A program made the translations under genes and the position numbers. 64,000 nucleotides of DNA from WM-3-3 sp041660045 (lineage in GTDB: Bacteria > Pseudomonadota > Gammaproteobacteria > Methylococcales > Methylomonadaceae), in NCBI GenBank assembly GCA_041660045.1, contig JBAZXA010000003.1:62001-126000 (forward strand), in the 5' to 3' direction. Shown here piece by piece: positions 27,391 to 35,329 of this stretch (position 1 is its first letter; each line of letters starts with the position of its first letter). The notes under the pieces are model-generated. The model did not search any database, was not told the origin of the DNA, and worked only from the letters and a program-made list of their open reading frames with translations.

Positions 27391-29199
27391 ATGAGACGAC
27401 ATGGTTTAACCGGCTTTTTGGCCCAGCTATTACCCAGCTTTTTGCTGATTGCCGCGTGTACTAGCACAGCACCCCAACAACATAGCAAACGCAAAAGCAG
27501 CACGCCGCCACCTGCAGTCACAACTACCTTACCTGCCGAAGCATTATATCAGCCTGCGGTAACGATCTTATCTTCGGCACAAATTGATGCACGCCTGCAA
27601 ACAATGGACGACCTTATCCAAGCCGGCAATGGTGATAAAGCCCGTGCCGTTGCCGACACGCTAAACCCTGTCGACTTAACACCAAGCCAACGTGATTTAT
27701 TGAGCTTAGGTTATGCCCAAATTTTGCTTAACACTGGCGAAGCCGAACTGGCCCTTAAACAGTTAGATAAAATTCAGTGGAAATTTTTAACACCTGAAAA
27801 TAAAAGCAAATACTGGCAAGCCCGCGCCTTCGCCTTATCCCTAAGTGGCCAATCACTCGCGGGCGTAAAAGCCAGGATAGAGCTGGATGGTTTCCTTAAA
27901 AATCCAAACGAGTTACACGAAAACCGCGCAGCCATTTTAGAAGCCTTGCGTATAATGCCGGAAACTAAAACCGCAAGCGATATTCCTGGCGACATACTCT
28001 CAGGTTGGCAGACCTTAAGCCAAATTTTAAGCACCCCTAGCCAAGACCTAAGCCTGCAAGCCGCACTGCAGCGCTGGCAAGACGGCCATCCAGGCCACCC
28101 AGGTAATAACTATTTACAAAACAAGCCACCCAGCCAGGCTGCAACAAATTATGTTATTGCCTTGCTATTGCCTGAAAGTGGCGTTTACGCTTCCGCGGGC
28201 AAAGCCATCAAAGCTGGCTTTATGGCAGCCTACCAACAACAAGTAGACCATAAACCAATCCTACAATTTTACGACACCGAAACGGCTAGCCCTGATGCCC
28301 TCTACCAGCAAGCTATTAATGCAGGGGCAAACTTAGTGATAGGCCCGTTAGATAAAGATAGCATCCAAAAACTAGCAAATACCAGTACCCTTACAATCCC
28401 TGTATTGGCGCTAAATGTAGTTCCGTACCTCGAAAAAGATAAACTTTATCAATTTGGCCTCAACCCCGCCGACGAGACTGAACAACTTGCCCACCGGGCA
28501 AGCTTAGATAACCATCAAAATGCGTTAATGCTGATGCCCGATAACGATGCTGGCAGGCGCAATGCTGATTTACTTACTGAAGCGTGGTTGCCCGAAGGCG
28601 GGCATATTATAGACAGCCAATTCTACAACCTGAATAGTACTGATTATGCCTCCGTCATTAAAGCGATGTTCAATATTGATGAAAGTGAAGCCCGTTTCCA
28701 AAAGCTCCAACAATTTTTCCCTGATTTAATTTATAAGCCTCGTCGACGCCAAGATGTTGATTTATTGTTTTTAAATGCTTACAGCAAAGAAGCACGCAGC
28801 CTAAATCCACAACTGCATTATTATCAAACTGGCGATCTGCCAATTTATGCCACGGCCAACATTTATAGTGGGCAAATCAACCCTATCGCAGACCAAGACT
28901 TGGAGGGTATCGTTTTTTGTGATATCCCCTGGTTATTTGAAAACAGCTATAGTGGGCCACTCGGCTTAGGTGCCTTGCAAGAAGTATGGTCTAAATTTCC
29001 TGCCACTTATGTGCGTCTAATCGCCATGGGTTTGGACGCCTATGCCTTAACAACCCAGTTAGACCATTTGGCTGAAAGCCCTTATGACGGCGCTACCGGT
29101 AAACTTTCTTTAACCTACAACAAACGCATTAAACGGGAATTGACCTGTGCCAAATTTGCCAACGGCCAGCCACAAGCAATAAATAATTTAACCCGCTAA
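27391..29199 (+). CDS. lpoA: penicillin-binding protein activator LpoA
   Basis: Outer-membrane lipoprotein that reaches through the periplasm to activate PBP1A. 602 residues. Lipobox IAAC at about 20-23 after a hydrophobic stretch. The N-terminal TPR-like domain (about 60-240) is followed by a periplasmic-binding-protein-like domain from about 250, beginning YVIALLLPESGVYASAGKAI, with NAGANLVIGPLDKDS later. The neighbours rsmI, yraN and diaA match the E. coli yraLMNO cluster, which supports LpoA over a branched-chain amino-acid binding protein. Confidence 0.9.
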   Translation: MRRHGLTGFLAQLLPSFLLIAACTSTAPQQHSKRKSSTPPPAVTTTLPAEALYQPAVTILSSAQIDARLQTMDDLIQAGNGDKARAVADTLNPVDLTPSQRDLLSLGYAQILLNTGEAELALKQLDKIQWKFLTPENKSKYWQARAFALSLSGQSLAGVKARIELDGFLKNPNELHENRAAILEALRIMPETKTASDIPGDILSGWQTLSQILSTPSQDLSLQAALQRWQDGHPGHPGNNYLQNKPPSQAATNYVIALLLPESGVYASAGKAIKAGFMAAYQQQVDHKPILQFYDTETASPDALYQQAINAGANLVIGPLDKDSIQKLANTSTLTIPVLALNVVPYLEKDKLYQFGLNPADETEQLAHRASLDNHQNALMLMPDNDAGRRNADLLTEAWLPEGGHIIDSQFYNLNSTDYASVIKAMFNIDESEARFQKLQQFFPDLIYKPRRRQDVDLLFLNAYSKEARSLNPQLHYYQTGDLPIYATANIYSGQINPIADQDLEGIVFCDIPWLFENSYSGPLGLGALQEVWSKFPATYVRLIAMGLDAYALTTQLDHLAESPYDGATGKLSLTYNKRIKRELTCAKFANGQPQAINNLTR

Positions 29200-29203
29200 G
29201 CCC

Positions 29204-29572
29204 ATGGGAATGTTTTCAGACCTTAAAACCCAAGCCGCCCACTTGCTCCGCGGCCAACATGCGGAAGACCAAGCTTACCAGTATTTAATTGACCATGGCC
29301 TAAAACCGGTTTGCCGTAACTTCCGCTGTAAGCAGGGGGAGTTGGACTTGGTGATGACCGAACAAAATAGCTTAGTCATTATAGAAGTGCGTTTTCGTAA
29401 AACCGATAAATATGGCAGCGCCCTTGAAAGCGTCACCTATAAAAAACAATGCCGTATAATTGCTGCCACGCAGATGTACTTAGCTGCCAATAAATACGAC
29501 TGCCCTATCCGCTTTGACATTATTGCCATCTCGGGTAACGGCGATATTAACTGGGTAAAAAATGCCTTTTAA
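29204..29572 (+). CDS. yraN: UPF0102 protein YraN
   Basis: Small protein with a restriction-endonuclease-like fold; its cellular function is not established. 122 residues. Family motifs: RGQHAEDQAYQYLIDHGL, NFRCKQGELDLVM (with the putative catalytic Glu/Asp) and VIIEVRFRK, equivalent to the ExK motif. Starts 4 nt after lpoA, so both are probably in one operon. Confidence 0.92.
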   Translation: MGMFSDLKTQAAHLLRGQHAEDQAYQYLIDHGLKPVCRNFRCKQGELDLVMTEQNSLVIIEVRFRKTDKYGSALESVTYKKQCRIIAATQMYLAANKYDCPIRFDIIAISGNGDINWVKNAF

Positions 29573-29583
29573 CTTAATAATCC

Positions 29584-30159
29584 ATGAGCTTACAAGACCG
29601 CATCATCAACCATTTTACTGATAATATCCAAACCCAACAGCAAGCCATGGCTAGCTTGCTTGAAGTCATCGAGTTTTCTTCCCAACGCTTAGTTGCCGCC
29701 TTACTGAATGACCAAAAAATTCTTGTTTGCGGCAGCGGCAGTTCTGCACTCAATGCGCAACATTTCTCTTCGGCACTGCTCAACCCTTTTGAACGGGAGC
29801 GCCCTGCCTTACCCGCCTTAATGTTAAGCACTGATCTTGCACTATTAGGCAATACCGCGCTGGATGATATTTTTGCCAAACAAATCCGCGCCCTAGGTAA
29901 TAATGGCGATTTACTGATGATTTTCAGTAATGGTGATAAAACCGCAAACATCTCTAAAGCCACTAAGGCTGCCCACGATAAAGACATGGCTATCATTGCC
30001 CTGACGGGCGACAATGGCCGTGCCATTTCACCCTTGTTGAATGAATCCGACATCGAAATTCGCGTGCCATCCTTATTTAACAAACGCATCGAAGAAACCC
30101 ACTTATTAATCATCCATTGCCTGGTAGACTTAGTCGATCACCAAATATTTGGCGGGTAA
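29584..30159 (+). CDS. diaA: SIS-domain protein, DiaA/GmhA-like
   Basis: Sugar-isomerase (SIS) fold protein. 191 residues, a single SIS domain with the phosphosugar loop KILVCGSGSSALNAQHFSS (about 40-58) and LLMIFSNGDKTANI. In E. coli the homologue in this position (yraO) is DiaA, a tetrameric DnaA-binding initiation factor; GmhA (sedoheptulose-7-phosphate isomerase) is the close paralogue. Position after lpoA-yraN favours DiaA, but sequence alone does not exclude a GmhA role. Eleven nucleotides follow yraN. Confidence 0.82.
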   Translation: MSLQDRIINHFTDNIQTQQQAMASLLEVIEFSSQRLVAALLNDQKILVCGSGSSALNAQHFSSALLNPFERERPALPALMLSTDLALLGNTALDDIFAKQIRALGNNGDLLMIFSNGDKTANISKATKAAHDKDMAIIALTGDNGRAISPLLNESDIEIRVPSLFNKRIEETHLLIIHCLVDLVDHQIFGG

Positions 30160-30219
30160 CTTGGTTTTGGGGAAGGTCTTAACTTTCTTGGTAATAGCAC
30201 AATAAAACAGTCTACACCG

Positions 30220-30759
30220 ATGACAAATACAACCGATATTTCCAGCCCTATATTAGCCTGTTGGCAAAAACTAGGCATTGATGCCAATACCATCAATATG
30301 CGTGGCTTGCCGTTTTTTAACGAGCCAGAGGCATTGCTTGAAGCTGAGGTTTCCCGTAACGGGCGTATTTTTATGCTGACACCCGCCGCCGCATCCGCTT
30401 GGAAAGCCATGAAACAAGCGGCTGAGACAGACTCAGTGGCGATCTATATGATTTCAGGGTTTCGCAGTATCGCGCGGCAAGCCGAACTGGTTGAAGCCAA
30501 ACTACAACAAGACCAGGCCATCGATACCATCTTATCGGTTTTGGCCCCACCTGGTTGCAGCGAACACCACACTGGCCGTGCCGTGGACATTGGCGCGCCG
30601 GGCTTTGCCGGCTTAGATGTAGCCTTTGAAGAAAGCCCAGCTTTTTGTTGGCTACAAGCCAACGCCCAACAATTCGGCTACACGCTCTCTTTTCCACGCG
30701 GCAATCCCTGGGGTTACCAATACGAACCCTGGCATTGGTGTTTTAAATCCCTGGCCTAA
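30220..30759 (+). CDS. D-alanyl-D-alanine carboxypeptidase-like protein (M15/VanY family)
   Basis: Predicted zinc peptidase of the VanY type. 179 residues. ISGFRSIARQAELVEAKL precedes the zinc motif SEHHTGRAVDIG (about 108-119) and the C-terminal EPWHWCF (about 170-176), which supplies the catalytic Glu and the last zinc His. No signal peptide or membrane segment is visible, so export is unclear and the natural substrate may be cytoplasmic or not D-Ala-D-Ala. It follows diaA by 60 bp; E. coli has yraP (dolP) at this place instead. Confidence 0.85.
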   Translation: MTNTTDISSPILACWQKLGIDANTINMRGLPFFNEPEALLEAEVSRNGRIFMLTPAAASAWKAMKQAAETDSVAIYMISGFRSIARQAELVEAKLQQDQAIDTILSVLAPPGCSEHHTGRAVDIGAPGFAGLDVAFEESPAFCWLQANAQQFGYTLSFPRGNPWGYQYEPWHWCFKSLA

Positions 30760-30812
30760 AAACTAGCGCAATATGTACATTGCGGCAAACCAGCGAAAAA
30801 TACCTATGGCCC

Positions 30813-31298
30813 TTATTGCGAACGCAGTTGGCTGCTGCCATCCATGTCACCGGTTTGGCTATACAGCATCGGCTGGCCTTCATTCAAGCGGCCAGCATCT
30901 TGCACTTGGCAAACTACAATTTTGTGGTCACCGGCATCGGCATAATGGCTTACTAAGCAATCGAAATAAGCCAAGCTGGATAATAAAATAGGCGCTCCGG
31001 AGTTGGCTTTTTGCCATAGATAACCCGCCATTTTATCGCTATGGCTGTGGCTGCCAAAATGTTGGGCAATCGCCTGTTGGGTTTGCTCTAAGACATTGAT
31101 GGTACAAACACCACCGGCTTGTAATAGTTGATAGGAATAATGTTCAGGACTAATGCTAAAAGCCAGTAAGAATGGCTGGAAGGAAACCTGCATTACCCAA
31201 GCGGCCGTAAAGGCATTTTCATGCTGTTGGTCACAAACCCCAACTACATATACACCTTGGCTAATTAATTTATCTAGCTTTTGCTGATTTTCAGCCAT
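30813..31298 (-). CDS. flavin reductase-like FMN-binding protein
   Basis: 161 residues of the flavin-reductase/FMN-binding split-barrel fold: GVYVVGVCDQQHENAFTAAWVMQVSFQPFLLAFSIS (quoted in part as NAFTAAWVMQVSFQPFLL) is the usual flavin-binding start, with FGSHSHSDKMAG and SSLAYFDCLVSHYADAGDHKIVVCQV following (given as CLVSHYADAGDHKIVV). Such proteins reduce FMN with NAD(P)H or serve a partner oxygenase. It overlaps nadC by 8 nt and is probably co-transcribed; no partner oxygenase lies nearby. Confidence 0.82.
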   Translation of the reverse strand: MAENQQKLDKLISQGVYVVGVCDQQHENAFTAAWVMQVSFQPFLLAFSISPEHYSYQLLQAGGVCTINVLEQTQQAIAQHFGSHSHSDKMAGYLWQKANSGAPILLSSLAYFDCLVSHYADAGDHKIVVCQVQDAGRLNEGQPMLYSQTGDMDGSSQLRSQ

Positions 31299-32133
31299 TG
31301 TTTACCACCAATTTTATACGCATTGATAAATCTATCGCGTCGATATGTTTGGTCAAGGCACCAACAGAAATATAATCGACACCTGTTTCGGCAACCGTAC
31401 GGATAGTCTGTAAATCAACATTACCTGAGGCTTCAAGCTCAATAGCGCCAGCATTCAAGGCGACGGCAAGTCGCATATCAATTAAGCTAAAATTATCCAA
31501 CATAATACGGTCTGGTTGAGCTGCGATGGCTTGCTCAAATTCCAGCAAGTTTTCCACTTCCACTTCCACAGGCACTGACGAAAACGCTCTTGCTGACTGG
31601 ATAGCCTGGGCAATAGAACCGGCTGCGATGATATGGTTTTCTTTAATGAGAATACCATCGTATAAACCCACGCGATGATTGTAGCAACCACCACAAGTAA
31701 CCGCATACTTTTGTGCTAACCTAAGCCCTGGAATGGTTTTTCGGGTATCTAAAACTTTACAGCCTGTACCTGCAACAGCATCCGCATATTGCCGGGAAAT
31801 TGTTGCTGTTGCCGACATGGTTTGTAATAAGTTTAATGCCGTGCGCTCGCCCGTTAATAATGCCCGTGCAGGTCCTGCCAGCTTACACAATGGCGTATTT
31901 GCACTTACTGACTGGCCTTCGCTAACCAGCCAATCTAACCTGACATCGGCCGCTAAAAAATTAAAGACTGCCGCAAACCATTCTTGCCCGCAGATTACGG
32001 CAGGTTCTCGGGTAATTACTTCCGCCACTGCGTTTATGCTTGCCGGAATTATGCACGCTGTCAAATCACCTGTGCCCATATCTTCTTCCAGATAGGGTGT
32101 TATATCAACAGCTATGTTGGCATGCCTCATCAT
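31291..32133 (-). CDS. nadC: quinolinate phosphoribosyltransferase (nicotinate-nucleotide pyrophosphorylase)
   Basis: Makes nicotinate mononucleotide from quinolinate and PRPP in de novo NAD synthesis. 280 residues. EEDMGTGDLTA near the N-terminus, LNLLQTMSATAT, VLDTRKTIPGLR (PRPP and substrate site), KYAVTCGGCYNHRVGLYDGI and EVEVENLLEFEQA are all family hallmarks. Starts with two in-frame ATGs; the first overlaps the DUF1631 stop by 4 nt. Confidence 0.97.
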   Translation of the reverse strand: MMRHANIAVDITPYLEEDMGTGDLTACIIPASINAVAEVITREPAVICGQEWFAAVFNFLAADVRLDWLVSEGQSVSANTPLCKLAGPARALLTGERTALNLLQTMSATATISRQYADAVAGTGCKVLDTRKTIPGLRLAQKYAVTCGGCYNHRVGLYDGILIKENHIIAAGSIAQAIQSARAFSSVPVEVEVENLLEFEQAIAAQPDRIMLDNFSLIDMRLAVALNAGAIELEASGNVDLQTIRTVAETGVDYISVGALTKHIDAIDLSMRIKLVVNNG

Positions 32134-34157
32134 CGCTTTAATGTGTCTAATACTTGTTTTATGATCGATACGTTATCTAACCTTACCACGCTAAACTGGC
32201 CTTGCGCCAACTTTGCATTGAATGCGTCCAACCTCATCTCAAGTAACTTTATCCCGCTCTTAGTCACTAGCAAGACGGTATTGGACAACTTGCTTTGCCA
32301 TACTAGTTTACCCCATTGCGCGTTGCTTTCTGAGTGTAACATTAACCAAGTGGGTATCGCCAAGGCACCCACTAAACCAAGCTCTTGCTGCGTTAAGTTT
32401 GGATAACACGGTTGCGTGCTGGTTAGCTTGACTTGTTGGCTGGCCACCGGGACATTTTTTTTATCCAACAGCATAATATGCAAAACCGCCAATTCTTTAA
32501 AAAACCGCGACTGTGCCGTTTTATCATAACCTATGCGCTTTAGGCCATGCCTTAAGGACTTTACTAACTGGGGCAACAAATTTAATACCCGTTTTTTTTC
32601 ATTTTCATCACCTGGCGGTAGCACACTCGCAATCAGATCATCCATCGTTTGCAAGGATGTTTCCCAATGCCCATGCTGGATTTCTTTGTGCTTAAAATCT
32701 TCGCTTAACACTAAAAGCCAAACATTCTGTAAAAAGCTAATAACTGCTGAAGGTAATATTATATCTTGTAATTTGTGCTGTATGATTTCAGCGATGTCTG
32801 CTTGTTGCTTTAGCCCCTGCTCATTTACAGCACAGTCACTCCGAAGTTGTTTTTCCAGGACATCGGCTAATAGCCTATTTTTACTGGACTCTGCAGAAAA
32901 TATCTGTTCCTGTTCTTGCCAAAACCCTAACTTTAGCGCATCTGTGGTATTGAAAGCGGCTATGCAACGTTTAATTTGTGCAATTTCCCGTTGATCGGAT
33001 TCTACCCCCTCAGTTAAAAAACGGCTTGCAGAAACTAAGCTATCAAGCAACTGGCCAACACTACCCCAAACCTGGTCAAGATCATTTATTAACGCCAGAC
33101 CCAACGCCGCCACCGGTATTTCCAATTGCAGCAACAACGGCTTCAGGGCTTCTGAGATTAAAGGCTCATTTGCAATAGCATCGAACATTAAAGACACCCA
33201 ATCCAACACATCCTCATCGTGCTGGCTTAAACATCTGCATTGTTCGCTATAATCAAGCTGTTTAAGCTTGTGAACCACTTGCAATTTGAGGGGCTGGGTA
33301 AAATCCCGTTGCTTAAGCGGGGTTTGGCTACACATCTGCTTTAGGACTTGAAGGGCATTTTCTAACTCAAAGACCTCGTAAACCGGCGTTTCAGGAATGG
33401 CAATAGATGCATAAACTGGAACCGCGTTTGAGTTTCGCCATTGTTGCAGCTGTAACACCCAGTTTGAGAAAGTCTCAGGGCTTTCCTGCATGGGTTTAAC
33501 GCTAAATTCCGTCAATAATGCCGGTTTACTGCGTAGCTCGGATTCTATTTGTATGTGTCTGGCCAAGTCTTGATAAACAAACGCTAACTGGCTAAAGACA
33601 TGGTCTCCAAAACTTTGATAAACTGCAATCCGGCTAGCTGTATTTAATTTAAAGCCTTGCAGGACATCCACCAAGGCTTGAATAAGCTTAGCTGGTGCCC
33701 ACGGGTTTTGCTTACCTCCCCAACCATATTGGACACCTTGCTCTTGCCATAACTTATTGACCTTGAAAAGTTCTTCATGAAGGGTATTTTCGGTTTGCCG
33801 GGTCAGGCTATTAATCGCATATTCCTCAGCCAGCCGCTCATCATCCGCTAAGGAAATTGCTGCTAAATTAAGCGGGTTAAGCACAGATTTAGTTTTGGGT
33901 GCAAAGGTGACAGTTAACTGGGACAGATAGTTTTGTTTAATGTCTAAGCGGATAGTGCGTAAATACAACAATAATTTTGAATATTGGGCTTTTTCGGGTT
34001 TCGCCTTATTTTTACTGATTTGCATAGCAAATTCGCTATCAATTCGCTGACAGCAATCTTCAATTAACGGCTCTAAACTCTGTAAAAAAGCCTTGCTTAG
34101 CGCTGATAAAAAATCCGCACGGCTGGCATCAGTAGTGGTTTCTTTAGCTAGTTGCAT
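32130..34157 (-). CDS. DUF1631-family protein
   Basis: 675 residues, function unknown. Recognised by the family C-terminal region LLPQLVKSLRHGLKRIGYD with FFKELAVLHIMLLD, and by the central ISEALKPLLLQLEIPVAALGL and VWGSVGQLLDSL segments. The protein looks largely alpha-helical, with no membrane helix or signal peptide. In pseudomonads a DUF1631 gene likewise lies between nadC and ampD (from memory), so the linkage is old. First gene of a DUF1631-nadC-flavin reductase operon. Confidence 0.8.
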   Translation of the reverse strand: MQLAKETTTDASRADFLSALSKAFLQSLEPLIEDCCQRIDSEFAMQISKNKAKPEKAQYSKLLLYLRTIRLDIKQNYLSQLTVTFAPKTKSVLNPLNLAAISLADDERLAEEYAINSLTRQTENTLHEELFKVNKLWQEQGVQYGWGGKQNPWAPAKLIQALVDVLQGFKLNTASRIAVYQSFGDHVFSQLAFVYQDLARHIQIESELRSKPALLTEFSVKPMQESPETFSNWVLQLQQWRNSNAVPVYASIAIPETPVYEVFELENALQVLKQMCSQTPLKQRDFTQPLKLQVVHKLKQLDYSEQCRCLSQHDEDVLDWVSLMFDAIANEPLISEALKPLLLQLEIPVAALGLALINDLDQVWGSVGQLLDSLVSASRFLTEGVESDQREIAQIKRCIAAFNTTDALKLGFWQEQEQIFSAESSKNRLLADVLEKQLRSDCAVNEQGLKQQADIAEIIQHKLQDIILPSAVISFLQNVWLLVLSEDFKHKEIQHGHWETSLQTMDDLIASVLPPGDENEKKRVLNLLPQLVKSLRHGLKRIGYDKTAQSRFFKELAVLHIMLLDKKNVPVASQQVKLTSTQPCYPNLTQQELGLVGALAIPTWLMLHSESNAQWGKLVWQSKLSNTVLLVTKSGIKLLEMRLDAFNAKLAQGQFSVVRLDNVSIIKQVLDTLKR

Positions 34158-34302
34158 CTTAATTTATGACAGTATATGCTTACTTTAAATTAAAAATTTT
34201 AGCTTAATTACCCTTAAAGGCTATACCCAAACACTTGATTTGCCAATTTATTAGGGACTTTTACAGCAGACTGTGAATACTTTCACATTTTAGCGATGGC
34301 TT

Positions 34303-34896
34303 ATGAAAATTGATCAACATTGGCTTATGCCAGCCACCCAAACGCCTTCGCCAAATTTTGACGGACGCCCAAACCCAGAAGATATTACCTTGTTGGTTGT
34401 ACATTGCATAAGTCTGCCACCGGGGGTATTTGGTGGTGATTTTATCAGCCAACTGTTTTGCAACCAGCTAAATCCTGATCAGCATGATTATTTTAAAACT
34501 ATTTTTCAGCTTAAAGTCTCCGCCCATTTATTGATTAGACGCGATGGTGAAATATTGCAATACGTAGCGTTCAACCAACGCGCCTGGCATGCCGGGCTAT
34601 CTGAATATCAAGGCCGCCAACGCTGTAATGATTTTTCCATAGGTATAGAATTGGAAGGCACAGAAACCACGCCTTATACAGATCTGCAATATCAACAACT
34701 TGCAGCCGTAACAGCCGTGTTATTGAAGCAATATGCGGGCTTGTCGCGCCAGCAAATAGTCGGGCATAGCGATATTGCCCCGGGCCGAAAAACCGACCCA
34801 GGTGCACTATTTGATTGGCCACGTTTTTTTAATCAGCTGGATGGCTTAGCTGTTGCACAGAGCCTAAACCAAACGACTCCGCAATCAAAAGCATAA
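34303..34896 (+). CDS. ampD: 1,6-anhydro-N-acetylmuramyl-L-alanine amidase AmpD
   Basis: Cytoplasmic zinc amidase that splits anhydro-muropeptides in peptidoglycan recycling and so keeps AmpR-controlled beta-lactamase low. 197 residues. The first zinc His is in LLVVHCIS (about 28-35), and the second zinc His with the conserved Asp is in VGHSDIAPGRKTDPG (about 148-162). SAHLLIRRDGEILQ and NDFSIGIELEG are typical. No signal peptide, which fits AmpD rather than AmiD. Its last 68 bp overlap the end of lspA on the other strand. Confidence 0.95.
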   Translation: MKIDQHWLMPATQTPSPNFDGRPNPEDITLLVVHCISLPPGVFGGDFISQLFCNQLNPDQHDYFKTIFQLKVSAHLLIRRDGEILQYVAFNQRAWHAGLSEYQGRQRCNDFSIGIELEGTETTPYTDLQYQQLAAVTAVLLKQYAGLSRQQIVGHSDIAPGRKTDPGALFDWPRFFNQLDGLAVAQSLNQTTPQSKA

Positions 34897-35329
34897 CGCC
34901 CAATGTTATGCCTGAGTCGGCCAGATTAAATGCAGGCCAATGCCAGCTGTGGTAATAGACATCAATAAAATCGATAACATAGCCATAAGCCACGCGGTCG
35001 ATTAAATTACCGATAGCGCCCCCTAAAACTAAAGCTAGAGCCAGGGCCAACAAGCTCTCATGGGATTTTAAGCGGCCTATCCAAAGGGTAATGCCAATAC
35101 TCACGGAGAGTGCTAAAACTGCAAAAAACCAACGCTGCCAACCGCCTGCTTCACTCAGGAAACTAAAAGCCGCCCCGGTATTATGCACATAAGTCAAATT
35201 CAATGACGGCAATATCGGAATGGATTGATAAAGTGCCATCATATTATCTATCGCCAACTTACTAAACTGGTCCAGGATCACAACCAGCAACGATAACCAC
35301 AGCCATTTCAACATTTTAAGATTATGCAT
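34829..35329 (-). CDS. lspA: lipoprotein signal peptidase LspA
   Basis: Aspartyl signal peptidase II, an inner-membrane protein that cuts prolipoproteins (such as the efflux and LpoA lipoproteins encoded here). 166 residues with four helices. Catalytic Asp motifs are in GNLIDRVAYGYVIDFI and FNLADSGITLG. The start at 35329 (MHNLKMLKWLW) is chosen by analogy with family N-termini and overlaps ileS by 8 nt; the frame is open to 35359. The 3' end overlaps ampD on the opposite strand by 68 bp. Confidence 0.93.
   Translation of the reverse strand: MHNLKMLKWLWLSLLVVILDQFSKLAIDNMMALYQSIPILPSLNLTYVHNTGAAFSFLSEAGGWQRWFFAVLALSVSIGITLWIGRLKSHESLLALALALVLGGAIGNLIDRVAYGYVIDFIDVYYHSWHWPAFNLADSGITLGVMLLIAESFGLGSVQQLSHPAD

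Noticed and set aside
29574..30113. 179-codon open frame opposite the diaA-like gene
   Set aside because: Antisense shadow; the plus-strand SIS protein has clear family motifs.
32513..33178. Several plus-strand frames within the DUF1631 gene
   Set aside because: Overlapping one another and antisense to a long conserved frame; no family features.
34261..34452. 63-codon open frame opposite the ampD start
   Set aside because: No motif, no ribosome site and antisense to a well-supported gene.
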